This document shows, in pieces, positions 34,184 through 41,634 of a DNA stretch of 52,198 bases. The position numbers and the translations under genes are program-made. Below the pieces are notes generated by a model, which saw only the letters and a list, made by a program, of their open reading frames with translations, was not told where the DNA came from and made no database searches. Numbering within the stretch: position 1 is the first letter of the stretch; each line of letters starts with the position of its first letter. The DNA lies in assembly GCA_001871415.1 (NCBI GenBank), contig MNWW01000067.1, positions 1 to 52,198 of the forward strand, read 5' to 3'. Source of the DNA: Candidatus Woesearchaeota archaeon CG1_02_57_44. Lineage in GTDB: Archaea > Nanobdellota > Nanobdellia > Woesearchaeales > CG1-02-57-44.

Positions 34184-34924
34184 TCAGTGAAGATCTCCTG
34201 TTGTATGCAACATGAGCGTATCGCCGTCTGCAAGGTCCAATGCCCTGCGCAGGTTCATTAGCGCTATTATCTCGATGATGGTGTCAGGATGCGATGTGCG
34301 CTCTGGCCGGATGATAGCGACCTGATATCCTTCTGACGCATGCGATGCCGCCCGTCTCCTTGTTGTTTTCCTCGCCGGCCTCACGGACTTTTTGGTCATC
34401 GTGCAGGGATATAGAGTGAACCCTCCAAATGTGCGGTCTTTTCTCTGGAACCCCATTACCACTATCGGGCGCAGGGTATCAAGAAACGTTGCGGTCTCTG
34501 TCGCGGCAACCTGTAGGTTCAGCGTTCCAGCAAACGGTGTGAATCCTGCGGCCTTGTTGATGACTTCGCGATATTCCTCCTGCGAGAGATAGAAGCGTCC
34601 TTCACCAAGACCACTCACCAGCGTTCCGCTGAGCGCTGATTGCGCGATGGAACTGCCGGCCAGCTGCCGGGCATAGGACTGCAATTTTTTTCTTCCCTTC
34701 AGCGTCAGACAGAGCCGCACGCCCTGCGGGCTGGTCTGATTGCTGATGAGCCCTACGGATGCGGCTTTTCGTAGCTGCAGCGAGGCTGCCTGCTGGCTGA
34801 TGGACAATGCGGATGCGACAGCGCTGGTGGTAGTCTGCCAGGTTGCTGTCTCCTGTGCAGGCTTTCTTGTGGCCGCGTTGCGTGCTATGAGCGCGAGCAG
34901 CGGTGCGCACTTCGCGATATCCAT
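34184..34924 (-). CDS. ribK: CTP-dependent riboflavin kinase with winged-helix domain (RibR/RibK)
   Basis: Makes FMN from riboflavin with CTP. Residues 1-90 form a winged helix (ASALSISQQAASLQLRKAASVGLISNQTSPQGVRLCLTLKGRKKLQ). The kinase is from about 97: GTLVSGLGEGRFYLSQEEYREVINKAAGFTPFAGTLNLQV, FGGFTLYPC, AIIRPERTSHPDTIIEIIALMNLRRALDLADGDTLML. Between Cys-174 and Gly-199 there is an extra basic stretch (MTKKSVRPARKTTRRRAASH) not normal for the family. In archaea such fusions (RibR) repress riboflavin genes as well as acting as kinase, so autoregulation through the palindrome at 34961-34980 fits. The TATA-like aatataag near 34947-34954 precedes the ATG by about 26 bases. Confidence 0.94.
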   Translation of the reverse strand: MDIAKCAPLLALIARNAATRKPAQETATWQTTTSAVASALSISQQAASLQLRKAASVGLISNQTSPQGVRLCLTLKGRKKLQSYARQLAGSSIAQSALSGTLVSGLGEGRFYLSQEEYREVINKAAGFTPFAGTLNLQVAATETATFLDTLRPIVVMGFQRKDRTFGGFTLYPCTMTKKSVRPARKTTRRRAASHASEGYQVAIIRPERTSHPDTIIEIIALMNLRRALDLADGDTLMLHTTGDLH

Positions 34925-34941
34925 CGAGTGTCGGAGCGCAT

Positions 34942-34980
34942 GGTTACTTATATTCTTTATGCTACCAATTTTTTGGTAAC
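34942..34980 (-). promoter_or_regulatory. palindromic operator candidate and TATA of the riboflavin operon
   Basis: TACCAA (34963-34968) and TTGGTA (34973-34978) are perfect inverted arms around TTTT. GTTAC/GTAAC extend or repeat the half-site (34943-34947, 34976-34980). It adjoins the TATA region (agaatataag, minus strand, about 34946-34955), where bound repressor would block TBP/TFB. The first gene, ribK, encodes the winged helix likely to bind it. Confidence 0.6.
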
Positions 34981-35216
34981 TGGAGTGCGCTATTTTTGTA
35001 GTGTGTTATTGTAGTGATTGTACTAATTGGCCGCTCAGCGTGAGTTTTCGCAGTCTGGTCTGGGAATGGTGGGAGATGGGTCTGGAATGAATGGGACAGT
35101 TGCAGACCTGTAGTGTATTCCTTCGTGATGCTACTCATAAGAGGCATCCCTGCTGCTGCGCACGGCTCTGGATGATGCGGGTTTCGTGCCTATTGGTCAA
35201 AGATTTTCTATCCATC

Positions 35217-35229
35217 AAAAACTATATTA
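35217..35229 (+). promoter_or_regulatory. TATA box before the fluoride riboswitch
   Basis: aaaactatattaa is the only TATA candidate before the riboswitch. It would set the start near 35250, just before the aptamer. This puts the riboswitch and crcB on one transcript with a leader of about 170 bases. Confidence 0.55.
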
Positions 35230-35261
35230 ATGAACTGCGACCTGAGAAGGACAAGAAGGGA

Positions 35262-35345
35262 ATCATGGCGAAGAAGTCCGCCATGGCGCGACGCAGCCGC
35301 TCCGGTGTCGCAGCCAGAACTGCCTCATTGCTGATGACTTCTGTG
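35262..35345 (+). ncRNA. fluoride riboswitch (crcB motif)
   Basis: The aptamer pieces are in the right order. GGCG at 35268-35271 pairs with CGCC at 35280-35283 (P2 or pseudoknot arm). The P1 strand AGAAGTC at 35273-35279 is complementary to GACTTCT at 35337-35343. AACTGCC (35319-35325) leads into GCTGATGA (35331-35338), the hallmark fluoride-binding loop. An extra hairpin (GCGAC...GTCGC) is inserted between the arms. In bacteria such as Thermotoga and Pseudomonas, the motif reads GGxGAUG, CCGCC, AACxGCC, GCUGAUG. The crcB gene follows 79 bases later. Translational or termination control in an archaeon is not resolved. Confidence 0.8.
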
Positions 35346-35423
35346 CATGTTTAAGCAGGAGGAGGCATCGCGCAAATCCCGGAGATCGCATGCGCATGGC
35401 TCTTGACAGAAGGTGAACACATC

Positions 35424-35801
35424 ATGTACATCCCATTGTTGGTCGGGCTCGGGGGATTTATCGGTGCTATTATGCGCTATGCCGTCGGGGGGTGGATACA
35501 GAACAGTGTGGTGAGCTTTCCTCTGGGCACGTTTGGTGTCAATGTCCTCGGTAGCTATCTGCTTGCCCTGGTGATGTATCTCTCTGAATACACGGGCATG
35601 GTCAATGCGGAGGTGCGTGTGTTCTTTGGCATAGGCATGCTCGGCGCGTTCACGACCATGTCGACGTTCAGCTATGAGTCTTTCCGGCTGCTCGAGCGTC
35701 ATGAGCTATTGCTGTTCAGCGCAAATGTTATAGGCACTCTTGTATTCACGATGGCTGCGGTATATCTTGGCCGCCTGACGGTCATGCACTATTGGAGATG
35801 A
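35424..35801 (+). CDS. crcB: fluoride channel/exporter CrcB (Fluc)
   Basis: A 125-residue, four-helix membrane protein that lets fluoride leave the cell. GGFIGAIMRYAVGGW near residue 9 matches the GGxxGAxxRY motif; GTFGVNVLGSYLLALVMYL has the conserved Asn; and GMLGAFTTMSTFSYESFRL is the FTTxSTFS fluoride-path motif. GGTGA lies before ATG at 35424. An upstream TTG would add seven residues and is not preferred. The fluoride riboswitch upstream predicts induction by fluoride. The DUF190 gene 15 bases downstream is its usual partner. Confidence 0.96.
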   Translation: MYIPLLVGLGGFIGAIMRYAVGGWIQNSVVSFPLGTFGVNVLGSYLLALVMYLSEYTGMVNAEVRVFFGIGMLGAFTTMSTFSYESFRLLERHELLLFSANVIGTLVFTMAAVYLGRLTVMHYWR

Positions 35802-35816
35802 TGGAGGGGATAGGCA

Positions 35817-36167
35817 ATGAACAAATCATCTGAAGCCGTGCTGCTTCGTATCTTCATCGGCGAGTCTGACGAGCACCAGGGCAAGAAGCTCTACCGGCAC
35901 ATCATCGAGAGGCTCAAGAAAGAGGGCATAGCAGGCGCGACCGTGCTGCGTGGCATCGAAGGTTTCGGCAAGACCAGTCACATCCACACGAACTCCATCC
36001 TGCGACTATCAACGGACATGCCTATCGTCATCGAGGTCACGGACACCAAAGAGAACATCGCTCGCGTGCGGCCGTTCCTGGACTCTGTCATCAAGGAAGG
36101 ACTCATGACTGAAGAGAAGGTCAGGATCATCTTCTACGAGGGCAATAAGAAGGACACCACGACCTAA
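35817..36167 (+). CDS. DUF190 protein (PII-like, crcB-linked)
   Basis: A 116-residue cytoplasmic protein: LLRIFIGESDEHQGKKLYRHIIERLKKEGIAGATVLRGIEGFG, then IHTNSILRLSTDMPIVIEVTDTKENI. These are the DUF190 hallmarks, with a PII-like ferredoxin fold. Homologues often lie next to crcB, but the function is not established; a regulator or accessory of fluoride export is inferred. The start is confirmed by a GGAGGGGATAGGCA ribosome-binding site. It is co-transcribed with crcB. Confidence 0.93.
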   Translation: MNKSSEAVLLRIFIGESDEHQGKKLYRHIIERLKKEGIAGATVLRGIEGFGKTSHIHTNSILRLSTDMPIVIEVTDTKENIARVRPFLDSVIKEGLMTEEKVRIIFYEGNKKDTTT

Positions 36168-36269
36168 GGTCTTGCTTGTTCTCTTGACCAGAAGCAGAAC
36201 CTGCCTCTTGTGTATTTTCTAAATCTTCTACAAGGTGCGTGTGACGCTCTTTTCTGTCAGCGTGGTGGA

Positions 36270-38036
36270 TCATTCCACCACATAGAATGGCACTTGTCCC
36301 TTTGGCGTGTCATAGACCGTCGCCTGCTTGCCTGCGTGGCTCGCGATGGGATTCTGCATGAAGTCTGTGAGATTGGAAGTGCCTCCTTTCTGCAGCACCA
36401 GATGCACCGGTATCGTCCCCTGTCCGCTCTGCAGCAGGCCGATCTGCACCAGGCGATAGTTATCCTGCACATATTGGAAAATGTCAGGGTTCTGCATGAC
36501 ACTCGGCATGCCCTGGCCCTGGATGTGGATGTAGAGCCAGCTGAAATTCAGGTCATCCTCCCCGTGCATGAACTGCGTCTCGTTGTTGACCAGGCCTGCG
36601 CAACGCCTGTCGGCCAGGAAACAGACGCCGTAAGACTGCGGATTGAACGTCGCGACCCAGAAGCGCTCGCTCGTATTGCTGTTGGCATGGATGTAGTCCG
36701 CGGCGACGTCTAGGCCATAGAAGATGACACCATATTGCCTATCCAGGCTAGCCTGGACCTGGGCATGCGACAGGGGGATGAGGATGAGTGGAATGAATAT
36801 GGCCAGTTTCCAGCGAGAGCCTTGCGCGAGGAACTTGCCCATGACATACAGGGCATAGGCGCTCGCGAGTATGACCAACGGGAGGAAAGGCATCTGGTAA
36901 TAATTATGGCCTTTGATGAAATCGGCCAGCACCATAGCGTAGGGGATGATGGCGAGGACATAGAGAAGCAGGAACCTGCCGAGCTTGGTGCGGTACTTGA
37001 AGAGCACCAGGATGATGCCGATGATAAAGAACCAGACAAACCACATGGTATAATTGTCCGTGATATATGAGCGCATGATGTCAGAGAATTGGTTCCAGTA
37101 ATCAGGCGTGAAGATGCGCCAGAGATTGACACGTGAGAACGTCGCCTCGAAGACTGCCTGCTTGGTGTTGAGAAGCGGTGCGAGTGCTGTCCAGAGCAGC
37201 AGGGGCGAGAGGCCGGCGAGGAGGGCAAGCAGGGGCCTTGACGTAGTCAACCAGAAATCCTTCTTCAGCAGTGCGCGGTATGGGAAGAATCCCAGCCAGG
37301 GTATCATGATGATGAGGAACGTGTACTTGAAGATGCCGGTCAGTGCGATAGCCAATCCGAGCCAGATGCTGTTCTTGACGCTCATATCATCGAGCCACCG
37401 CAGGTAGAGGACGCTGGCGAGCAGCATGAAGAAGAGCGCCGGGCTCTCGGGCTGGATGTTCCTGCCGAAGAAGATGTTCAGCGGCAGGTATGCCATGAGG
37501 AATGCGGAGAGCAGGGAGATATAGTCGCTCTTGGTCAGGCGCTGCGCGAGCAGATAGATCATCACCACCGAACCGAGCGAGAAGAGTATCATGATGACCC
37601 TCGCCGACCAGAAATGGATGCCGAAGACACGCCAGGAGAGCTCTATCATCCATGGTATGATGGGCATCTGCGGATACTCCTCAAAGTATCCGGGACCGTC
37701 ATCAAGGCCGAGGATGTGCATCTGCCTTCGCAGGTAGTCCCCATGGTTGTATTGGTTGAGCGCCTGGCTGAGATACTCGTTCTCCTTCATGTTATGATAG
37801 CCGATGCTTGGAAAGTCCATATGATACGAGCGCCAGGACCAGCCGACGATGAGAAAGACGATGATGAGCGCCCAGCGCCAGTCGATTTTTTTCAAGCGGG
37901 ATAAATCGATGCCAAGGTCGGCGTCCTCAGAAGCAGCATCCTTGATCTGAGGGCCTTTCTGATGCTGGTTCTTATGCGGATCTTCATCGCTATCACTGTG
38001 ATGCTTTCGGTCGTGATGCTCGTCACTCTCCCCCAT
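36270..38036 (-). CDS. GT-C glycosyltransferase (GT39/PMT-like), acidic His-rich N-terminal tail
   Basis: A 588-residue membrane glycosyltransferase expected to use polyprenyl-phosphate sugar. After a soluble tail of about 50 residues rich in His, Asp and Glu, the first helix (RWALIIVFLIVGWSWRS) leads into the loop FPSIGYHNMKENEYLSQALNQYNHG, with acidic residues expected at the active site. About ten further helices follow (FSLGSVVMIYLLAQRL, ILVLFKYRTKLGRFLLLYVLAIIPYAMVLA). The C-terminal 130 residues are extracytoplasmic. Archaeal relatives act in protein or lipid glycosylation. The TATA (attttataaac, minus strand, 38055-38066) is 26 bases from the ATG. Confidence 0.85.
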   Translation of the reverse strand: MGESDEHHDRKHHSDSDEDPHKNQHQKGPQIKDAASEDADLGIDLSRLKKIDWRWALIIVFLIVGWSWRSYHMDFPSIGYHNMKENEYLSQALNQYNHGDYLRRQMHILGLDDGPGYFEEYPQMPIIPWMIELSWRVFGIHFWSARVIMILFSLGSVVMIYLLAQRLTKSDYISLLSAFLMAYLPLNIFFGRNIQPESPALFFMLLASVLYLRWLDDMSVKNSIWLGLAIALTGIFKYTFLIIMIPWLGFFPYRALLKKDFWLTTSRPLLALLAGLSPLLLWTALAPLLNTKQAVFEATFSRVNLWRIFTPDYWNQFSDIMRSYITDNYTMWFVWFFIIGIILVLFKYRTKLGRFLLLYVLAIIPYAMVLADFIKGHNYYQMPFLPLVILASAYALYVMGKFLAQGSRWKLAIFIPLILIPLSHAQVQASLDRQYGVIFYGLDVAADYIHANSNTSERFWVATFNPQSYGVCFLADRRCAGLVNNETQFMHGEDDLNFSWLYIHIQGQGMPSVMQNPDIFQYVQDNYRLVQIGLLQSGQGTIPVHLVLQKGGTSNLTDFMQNPIASHAGKQATVYDTPKGQVPFYVVE

Positions 38037-38109
38037 GGCGGTGCTGGAAGGGGCGCAGTTTATAAAATTTGAGGAAGGTGGGCTGATGTGGACGCGTATG
38101 CAACTCCTG

Positions 38110-39141
38110 CTAGTTCAAGAGCAGATTGCCGTGGGTGTCAAGCGCCACGATCATATAGACGCGAGGTTGCTCTGCTCTGGCCTGTATCACGCGGTCCACC
38201 AGGTCGTCGGTGCGAAGGTTTGTGGGCCTGAAATAGGTATGCGTCGTTTCATCCAGCCAAGCGCCGGTCACGGTCCACTGAGGCAGGTTGTTGTTGCACT
38301 CCCACGGTGCTATGTACTGGATGGCGTCCTCTGCTGTGATGCCCTGACCTTTCTCTGCGGCGTGGCGTGCGATGCATTCCCGGAAGAACCCGGGAGCGCC
38401 TTCTCGCGCATAGCGGTCCGCGGTCGCGAGTGTCGCCGGGATGACTTCGGCATTGAACTGATAGATTGCTTCCTCCACTTCTGTTATGGGCTGCGCGAAG
38501 CTCTGTGTGCCGATGATGTTGACGATATTTCCATCTCTGTTCGCAGGGGACTGATACCAATCACCGAACAGACCCTTGACCGGTGAGAGGTCTATGTCGC
38601 CGCCGAAGGGATTGCCGAACGTGCGATGGTGGAACTTGTAGTTGAGCAGGATATCATTGCCTCTCTCTGGCAGGAAGCATCGCTCATCGGTCTGCAGTTG
38701 CCAGTACTGCAGGACCTTCATGCCATCGACCCTGGCGGCGAAGTCCTTGATGGCATTGTTGCTACGGTCGATGTAGAAGCCAAACCGGAACGGTCGCTGA
38801 TGCTCCAATGTCCTGAGCTCTTGGTCCATGGCTTCAGGATTGAATGGGACAGGGTGATCAAAGTCAACCTGGACCGCGCAGTCCATCCAATAAGGATTGA
38901 GCTCAACCGTGTCGATGTGCTTTGCCAGCGGGTTGCAATAGAGAGTCCGTCTGACACCCTGGAACGCAGGGTGGGCGAGCGCATCCAGCTGCGCTGCCAC
39001 CTCGTCAAGGTTGCCCGCAATCTCGGGCGCATGGCCATTGCGCTCCACGATGACGTCCCTGCCATCGTCGCTCATGGTCACCATCTTCGACCAGGAATAA
39101 GCGAATTTCAGGCGCCAGCCGGTGATGTCAAGGGGCTTCAC
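38110..39141 (-). CDS. hypothetical protein (about 343 aa)
   Basis: Not recognised. A soluble alpha/beta protein with conserved-looking stretches KPLDITGWRLKFAYSWSKM, TVELNPYWMDCAVQVDF, FYIDRSNNAIKDFAARVDGMKVLQYWQLQTDERCFLP, and HTYFRPTNLRTDDLVDRVIQARAEQPRVYMIVALDTHGNLLLN. The GTG at 39141 is chosen because a TATA (actataag, minus strand, 39167-39174) lies 26-30 bases upstream and the conserved region starts there; an ATG at 39210 would add 23 residues. The C-terminal stretch resembles a small nucleotide or metal site, but no known family is named. It is downstream of an endonuclease-like gene (18-base gap from its stop). Confidence 0.65.
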   Translation of the reverse strand: MKPLDITGWRLKFAYSWSKMVTMSDDGRDVIVERNGHAPEIAGNLDEVAAQLDALAHPAFQGVRRTLYCNPLAKHIDTVELNPYWMDCAVQVDFDHPVPFNPEAMDQELRTLEHQRPFRFGFYIDRSNNAIKDFAARVDGMKVLQYWQLQTDERCFLPERGNDILLNYKFHHRTFGNPFGGDIDLSPVKGLFGDWYQSPANRDGNIVNIIGTQSFAQPITEVEEAIYQFNAEVIPATLATADRYAREGAPGFFRECIARHAAEKGQGITAEDAIQYIAPWECNNNLPQWTVTGAWLDETTHTYFRPTNLRTDDLVDRVIQARAEQPRVYMIVALDTHGNLLLN

Positions 39142-39228
39142 GCGGTGGGGGACTGCGGTGAAGTTCTTATAGTTTGTGACGCTTATACATCCTGCTTTTT
39201 GTGGGGTCATGCGTATTGCCGACTGTCT

Positions 39229-39726
39229 TCACGCCCGTCGTATCAGCCGCTGCACATCGGGAACGCGGTTGGTGAGTCTTGTCAACAGCGATGCCCTTGA
39301 CGCTTCCATACGTGTGAGATCCTCCAGATCATAGAGCAGTATGCCTTGCTGCTGCGCGTAGGCAGCGGCTCTCAGGGTGTAGGTGCTGTTGGTGAGCATC
39401 TCCGCGCGCTTTCCTGGCACGCTGAGCAGCGAGAGCTGGCTGGCGAACTTGGCCACCTCGTCCAGGCCCACCTCATCGGATGTCCGATACTTGCACTCGG
39501 CAAAGCGCTCGTGCAGGCGCACACGATACACCAGGTCTATCTGGACTTTCATCTTATCTATAGTATAGAGCACATTGTGCCGGACTCCGCGATATCCTGC
39601 GTCCCGATAAAGTTGAGCGCAATAGCGCTCGAAGCGCTGTCCCATGGTGCTGGTCGCCTTGCGCGCAGAGCCCACAGTCGCACATGGCTTCTTGCTGCAA
39701 GCACGTCTTGGCGTATGATGGCCCAT
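39229..39726 (-). CDS. restriction endonuclease-like protein (PD-(D/E)XK, Mrr-type)
   Basis: Probable DNA endonuclease of about 165 residues. The nuclease core shows FERYCAQLYRDAGYRGVRHN (N-terminal helix), QIDLVYR (metal-binding Asp) and FAECKYR (the E-x-K pair), then AKFASQLSLLSVPGKRAEMLTN and a C-terminal helix. This is the Mrr/HJR branch: Holliday-junction resolvase or modification-dependent restriction. The start at 39726 is chosen because the divergent TATA at 39748-39754 is 25 bases before it; a methionine at 39645 is next and would trim 27 basic residues. No methylase or partner is adjacent, so it is a lone nuclease. Confidence 0.7.
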   Translation of the reverse strand: MGHHTPRRACSKKPCATVGSARKATSTMGQRFERYCAQLYRDAGYRGVRHNVLYTIDKMKVQIDLVYRVRLHERFAECKYRTSDEVGLDEVAKFASQLSLLSVPGKRAEMLTNSTYTLRAAAYAQQQGILLYDLEDLTRMEASRASLLTRLTNRVPDVQRLIRRA

Positions 39727-39747
39727 ACATTCTCGATGACCGAGGTG

Positions 39748-39754
39748 CTTAAAC
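39748..39754. promoter_or_regulatory. near-palindromic TATA-like box shared by divergent genes
   Basis: GCTTAAAC is AT-rich and nearly self-complementary. It lies about 26 bases before both the plus-strand ATG at 39777 and the minus-strand ATG at 39726. Such a symmetrical arrangement supports leaderless messages in both directions. Confidence 0.6.
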
Positions 39755-39776
39755 AACCCTTTGGGAAAGAAAGCGG

Positions 39777-40643
39777 ATGGGTTGCGGGATGGGCGGAAAA
39801 CTTCTTAACTATGACGCGGATTCCACTGCCATGCGTCTTGAGGATGTGGTCGTTTCTGAATCCGATGGTCTTAGACGCCTGGGCAAAGGCCGGGCGGCGA
39901 CGGTCTATCTGGTCCCGACGAATGGGCATGCTGCTGGTGGCGCGCATGATCAGGTAGGGCGCCCCAGAAGTGCAGGGCACATGGTTCTCAAACGCTTCTC
40001 TGGGCATGATTCGCTCACGTCGCTGGTCAATGTGCTCTGCAGCGGCGCGCCGAACCACTACGCATGGAATCCTGACGCCATCGAGTCGGCTCATCATGTC
40101 AGGACCATCCTGGGCATGCTGGTCCCGTTCTGGACCGAGGAGCGCATGAGCGTGGCTGCTTCATATGGATATTCATTCAATGACGAGAACAATTGCTTTC
40201 AATTGCATTGCGACTATGTAGATGGCAGGCACGCGGCGCTCCATCATCCTTTCTCCGCAAGCCGTGAACAAGAACTGCCTGAGCTACGTACGTTGCTTAG
40301 GGACCTGGAATCCACGCTGCCGGACTGGAGTTTTTCTGGTGCTGTGTGGCAGGCAGGCAAGGGGCATCCCCTGGGTATAGGCAATTTCATGAACGAGGAA
40401 GGCGAAGACGGCAGATGGGTCTGGGTCGATCTGGAATCAGGGGTGCCTGCGCTATTCCCGCTCGATCCTGTCACCTTGCTCACCTATTATCTTCCTCGGG
40501 CCTTTGCGGCAGGGAGGCCACTGTTCGATGATGTGGACGCCGAGCTGCTGATGTCCCAGGTGAGCTCGCACGATGCGCTGCATGAGTACCTTGGTCCTGC
40601 GCAGATCTATACCGTCGGGGTGATGCCCGGAACGCTGCCCTAG
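39777..40643 (+). CDS. protein-kinase-like domain, N-terminal part of a split gene
   Basis: A kinase-fold enzyme of 288 residues as it stands. The glycine loop is LRRLGKGRAATVYLV (33-46) and the ATP-binding Lys is in MVLKRF (72). HPLGIGNFMN (197-206) replaces the catalytic loop (Asn-203), and WVWVDLESGVPALFP has Asp-218 in the DFG position. After this comes LLTYYLPRAFAAGRPLFDDVDAELL. The frame ends at TAG (40641) after IYTVGVMPGTLP, but the same frame resumes directly with the next gene, and a 30-base repeat brackets the stop. So the original protein probably continued. The substrate is unknown; a small-molecule or lipid kinase is as likely as a protein kinase. Confidence 0.7.
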   Translation: MGCGMGGKLLNYDADSTAMRLEDVVVSESDGLRRLGKGRAATVYLVPTNGHAAGGAHDQVGRPRSAGHMVLKRFSGHDSLTSLVNVLCSGAPNHYAWNPDAIESAHHVRTILGMLVPFWTEERMSVAASYGYSFNDENNCFQLHCDYVDGRHAALHHPFSASREQELPELRTLLRDLESTLPDWSFSGAVWQAGKGHPLGIGNFMNEEGEDGRWVWVDLESGVPALFPLDPVTLLTYYLPRAFAAGRPLFDDVDAELLMSQVSSHDALHEYLGPAQIYTVGVMPGTLP

Positions 40644-40672
40644 CTGCATGAGTACCTTGGTCCTGCGCAGAT
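40577..40672 (+). repeat. 30-bp direct repeat, 66-base period, at a gene break
   Basis: The 30 bases at 40577-40606 (encoding LHEYLGPAQ) recur exactly at 40643-40672 in the same reading frame, 66 bases (22 codons) apart. Between them lie 36 bases with a TAG at 40641-40643. Removing one period restores a continuous frame LHEYLGPAQMDQLQG. Confidence 0.9.
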
Positions 40673-41624
40673 GGACCAGTTGCAGGGGACTGTCAGCGAA
40701 CTTGCGCTCTCCCAAGCAGCATGGAAGGGCAAGAGCAGATTGCAGAATTCCATCTCCTACCAACAGCATCGCGGTGGCATATCCGAAAGACAGGCAGCAT
40801 GGTATGAGCAGCATCCTGTACGCTGGTATGCCCGCGAAGGAACGAGGCTCACGGGAAAAGCGATACGATATGTATCCCTTGACGTCCCGGGCAAGGCCTG
40901 GCAAGGGCTCGTCAATGCTGCCAGACAGTTCCTGCCTGCTGCCAGGCATTGGGGCCGCTGCGTCGTCTCCAGCCCCTATCGGATGCAGGCGCTGCATGAT
41001 TACGTCGATGATCGCATAACCTTCTGGGAGGGACGCAAGCAGCTATCCGCTGATGAGGCAGCGCATCTTCGCTCGCAGCTGACCCAGGAACATACGAGCT
41101 CATTCATCACGGACGTGATGGGCCAGGCGCTGCTCAAGCCGCTGGAAGCTCTGTTGTTTCCTTCATTGGCCACGGCACTATATTCCTCTGGTGTCATCGA
41201 TGAGGCGCAGGCCGGAGCGCTTGTTGTCGCAGGAGGTTCCATCTCCCGCTCTGCTTATACAATGGTGCGCATGCTGCAGGACAGGTCCAGTAGGAAAGGT
41301 CCTGCTGATGCTGCATCCCCCGGTGATGAGAACAGCCGCGGGTTCATCGGCAGATTCCTTGACAATAGGGGGGTCGCGCTGCTCTGGGGGGCTATCCCTA
41401 CTGCGGGCAATCTCGCCTACCCCTTGCAGATGGTCTACTCCGGCAGCACCTCCGACCATGACCTTGGCGCATTTCTCGTCTATGATGCCATGTCCCGTCT
41501 GGGCCGGAAGATCCCTATCTACGGCGGAGAGAACAGCGGCACAGAACATGCTCTATGCCGGCTGCCTGATGTGCTCGTGCGACAGAGAGGCCTGTCTACT
41601 GTGTCCATCTGTCAAGAAGTCTAG
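40671..41624 (+). CDS. C-terminal part of the split kinase-like protein
   Basis: A 317-residue frame in phase with the preceding kinase-like gene. It begins MDQLQGTVSELALSQAAW (coiled-coil-like), then WYEQHPVRWYAREGTRLTGKAIRYVSLDVPG. Hydrophobic stretches ALLKPLEALLFPSLATALYSSG and AQAGALVVAGGSISRSAYTMVRML may touch the membrane. The C-terminal ends RQRGLSTVSICQEV. Bacterial proteins with a kinase-like start and this type of tail are, as far as I recall, single polypeptides, which supports one ancestral gene. If translated alone, it starts at the ATG inside the second repeat copy and would have no clear ribosome-binding site. Confidence 0.65.
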   Translation: MDQLQGTVSELALSQAAWKGKSRLQNSISYQQHRGGISERQAAWYEQHPVRWYAREGTRLTGKAIRYVSLDVPGKAWQGLVNAARQFLPAARHWGRCVVSSPYRMQALHDYVDDRITFWEGRKQLSADEAAHLRSQLTQEHTSSFITDVMGQALLKPLEALLFPSLATALYSSGVIDEAQAGALVVAGGSISRSAYTMVRMLQDRSSRKGPADAASPGDENSRGFIGRFLDNRGVALLWGAIPTAGNLAYPLQMVYSGSTSDHDLGAFLVYDAMSRLGRKIPIYGGENSGTEHALCRLPDVLVRQRGLSTVSICQEV

Positions 41625-41634
41625 CAGGTAGTCT

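Noticed and set aside
35266-35354. 25-codon frame starting MAKKSAMARRS before crcB
   Set aside because: It lies wholly within the fluoride riboswitch, whose paired arms explain the sequence better. It has no clear ribosome-binding site.
40641-40643. In-frame TAG as possible pyrrolysine or recoded stop
   Set aside because: TAG ends many other genes here (cysE, dapA, the 46-residue membrane protein) at natural places, and no pyrrolysine insertion element or Pyl genes are visible. The duplication explains the stop.
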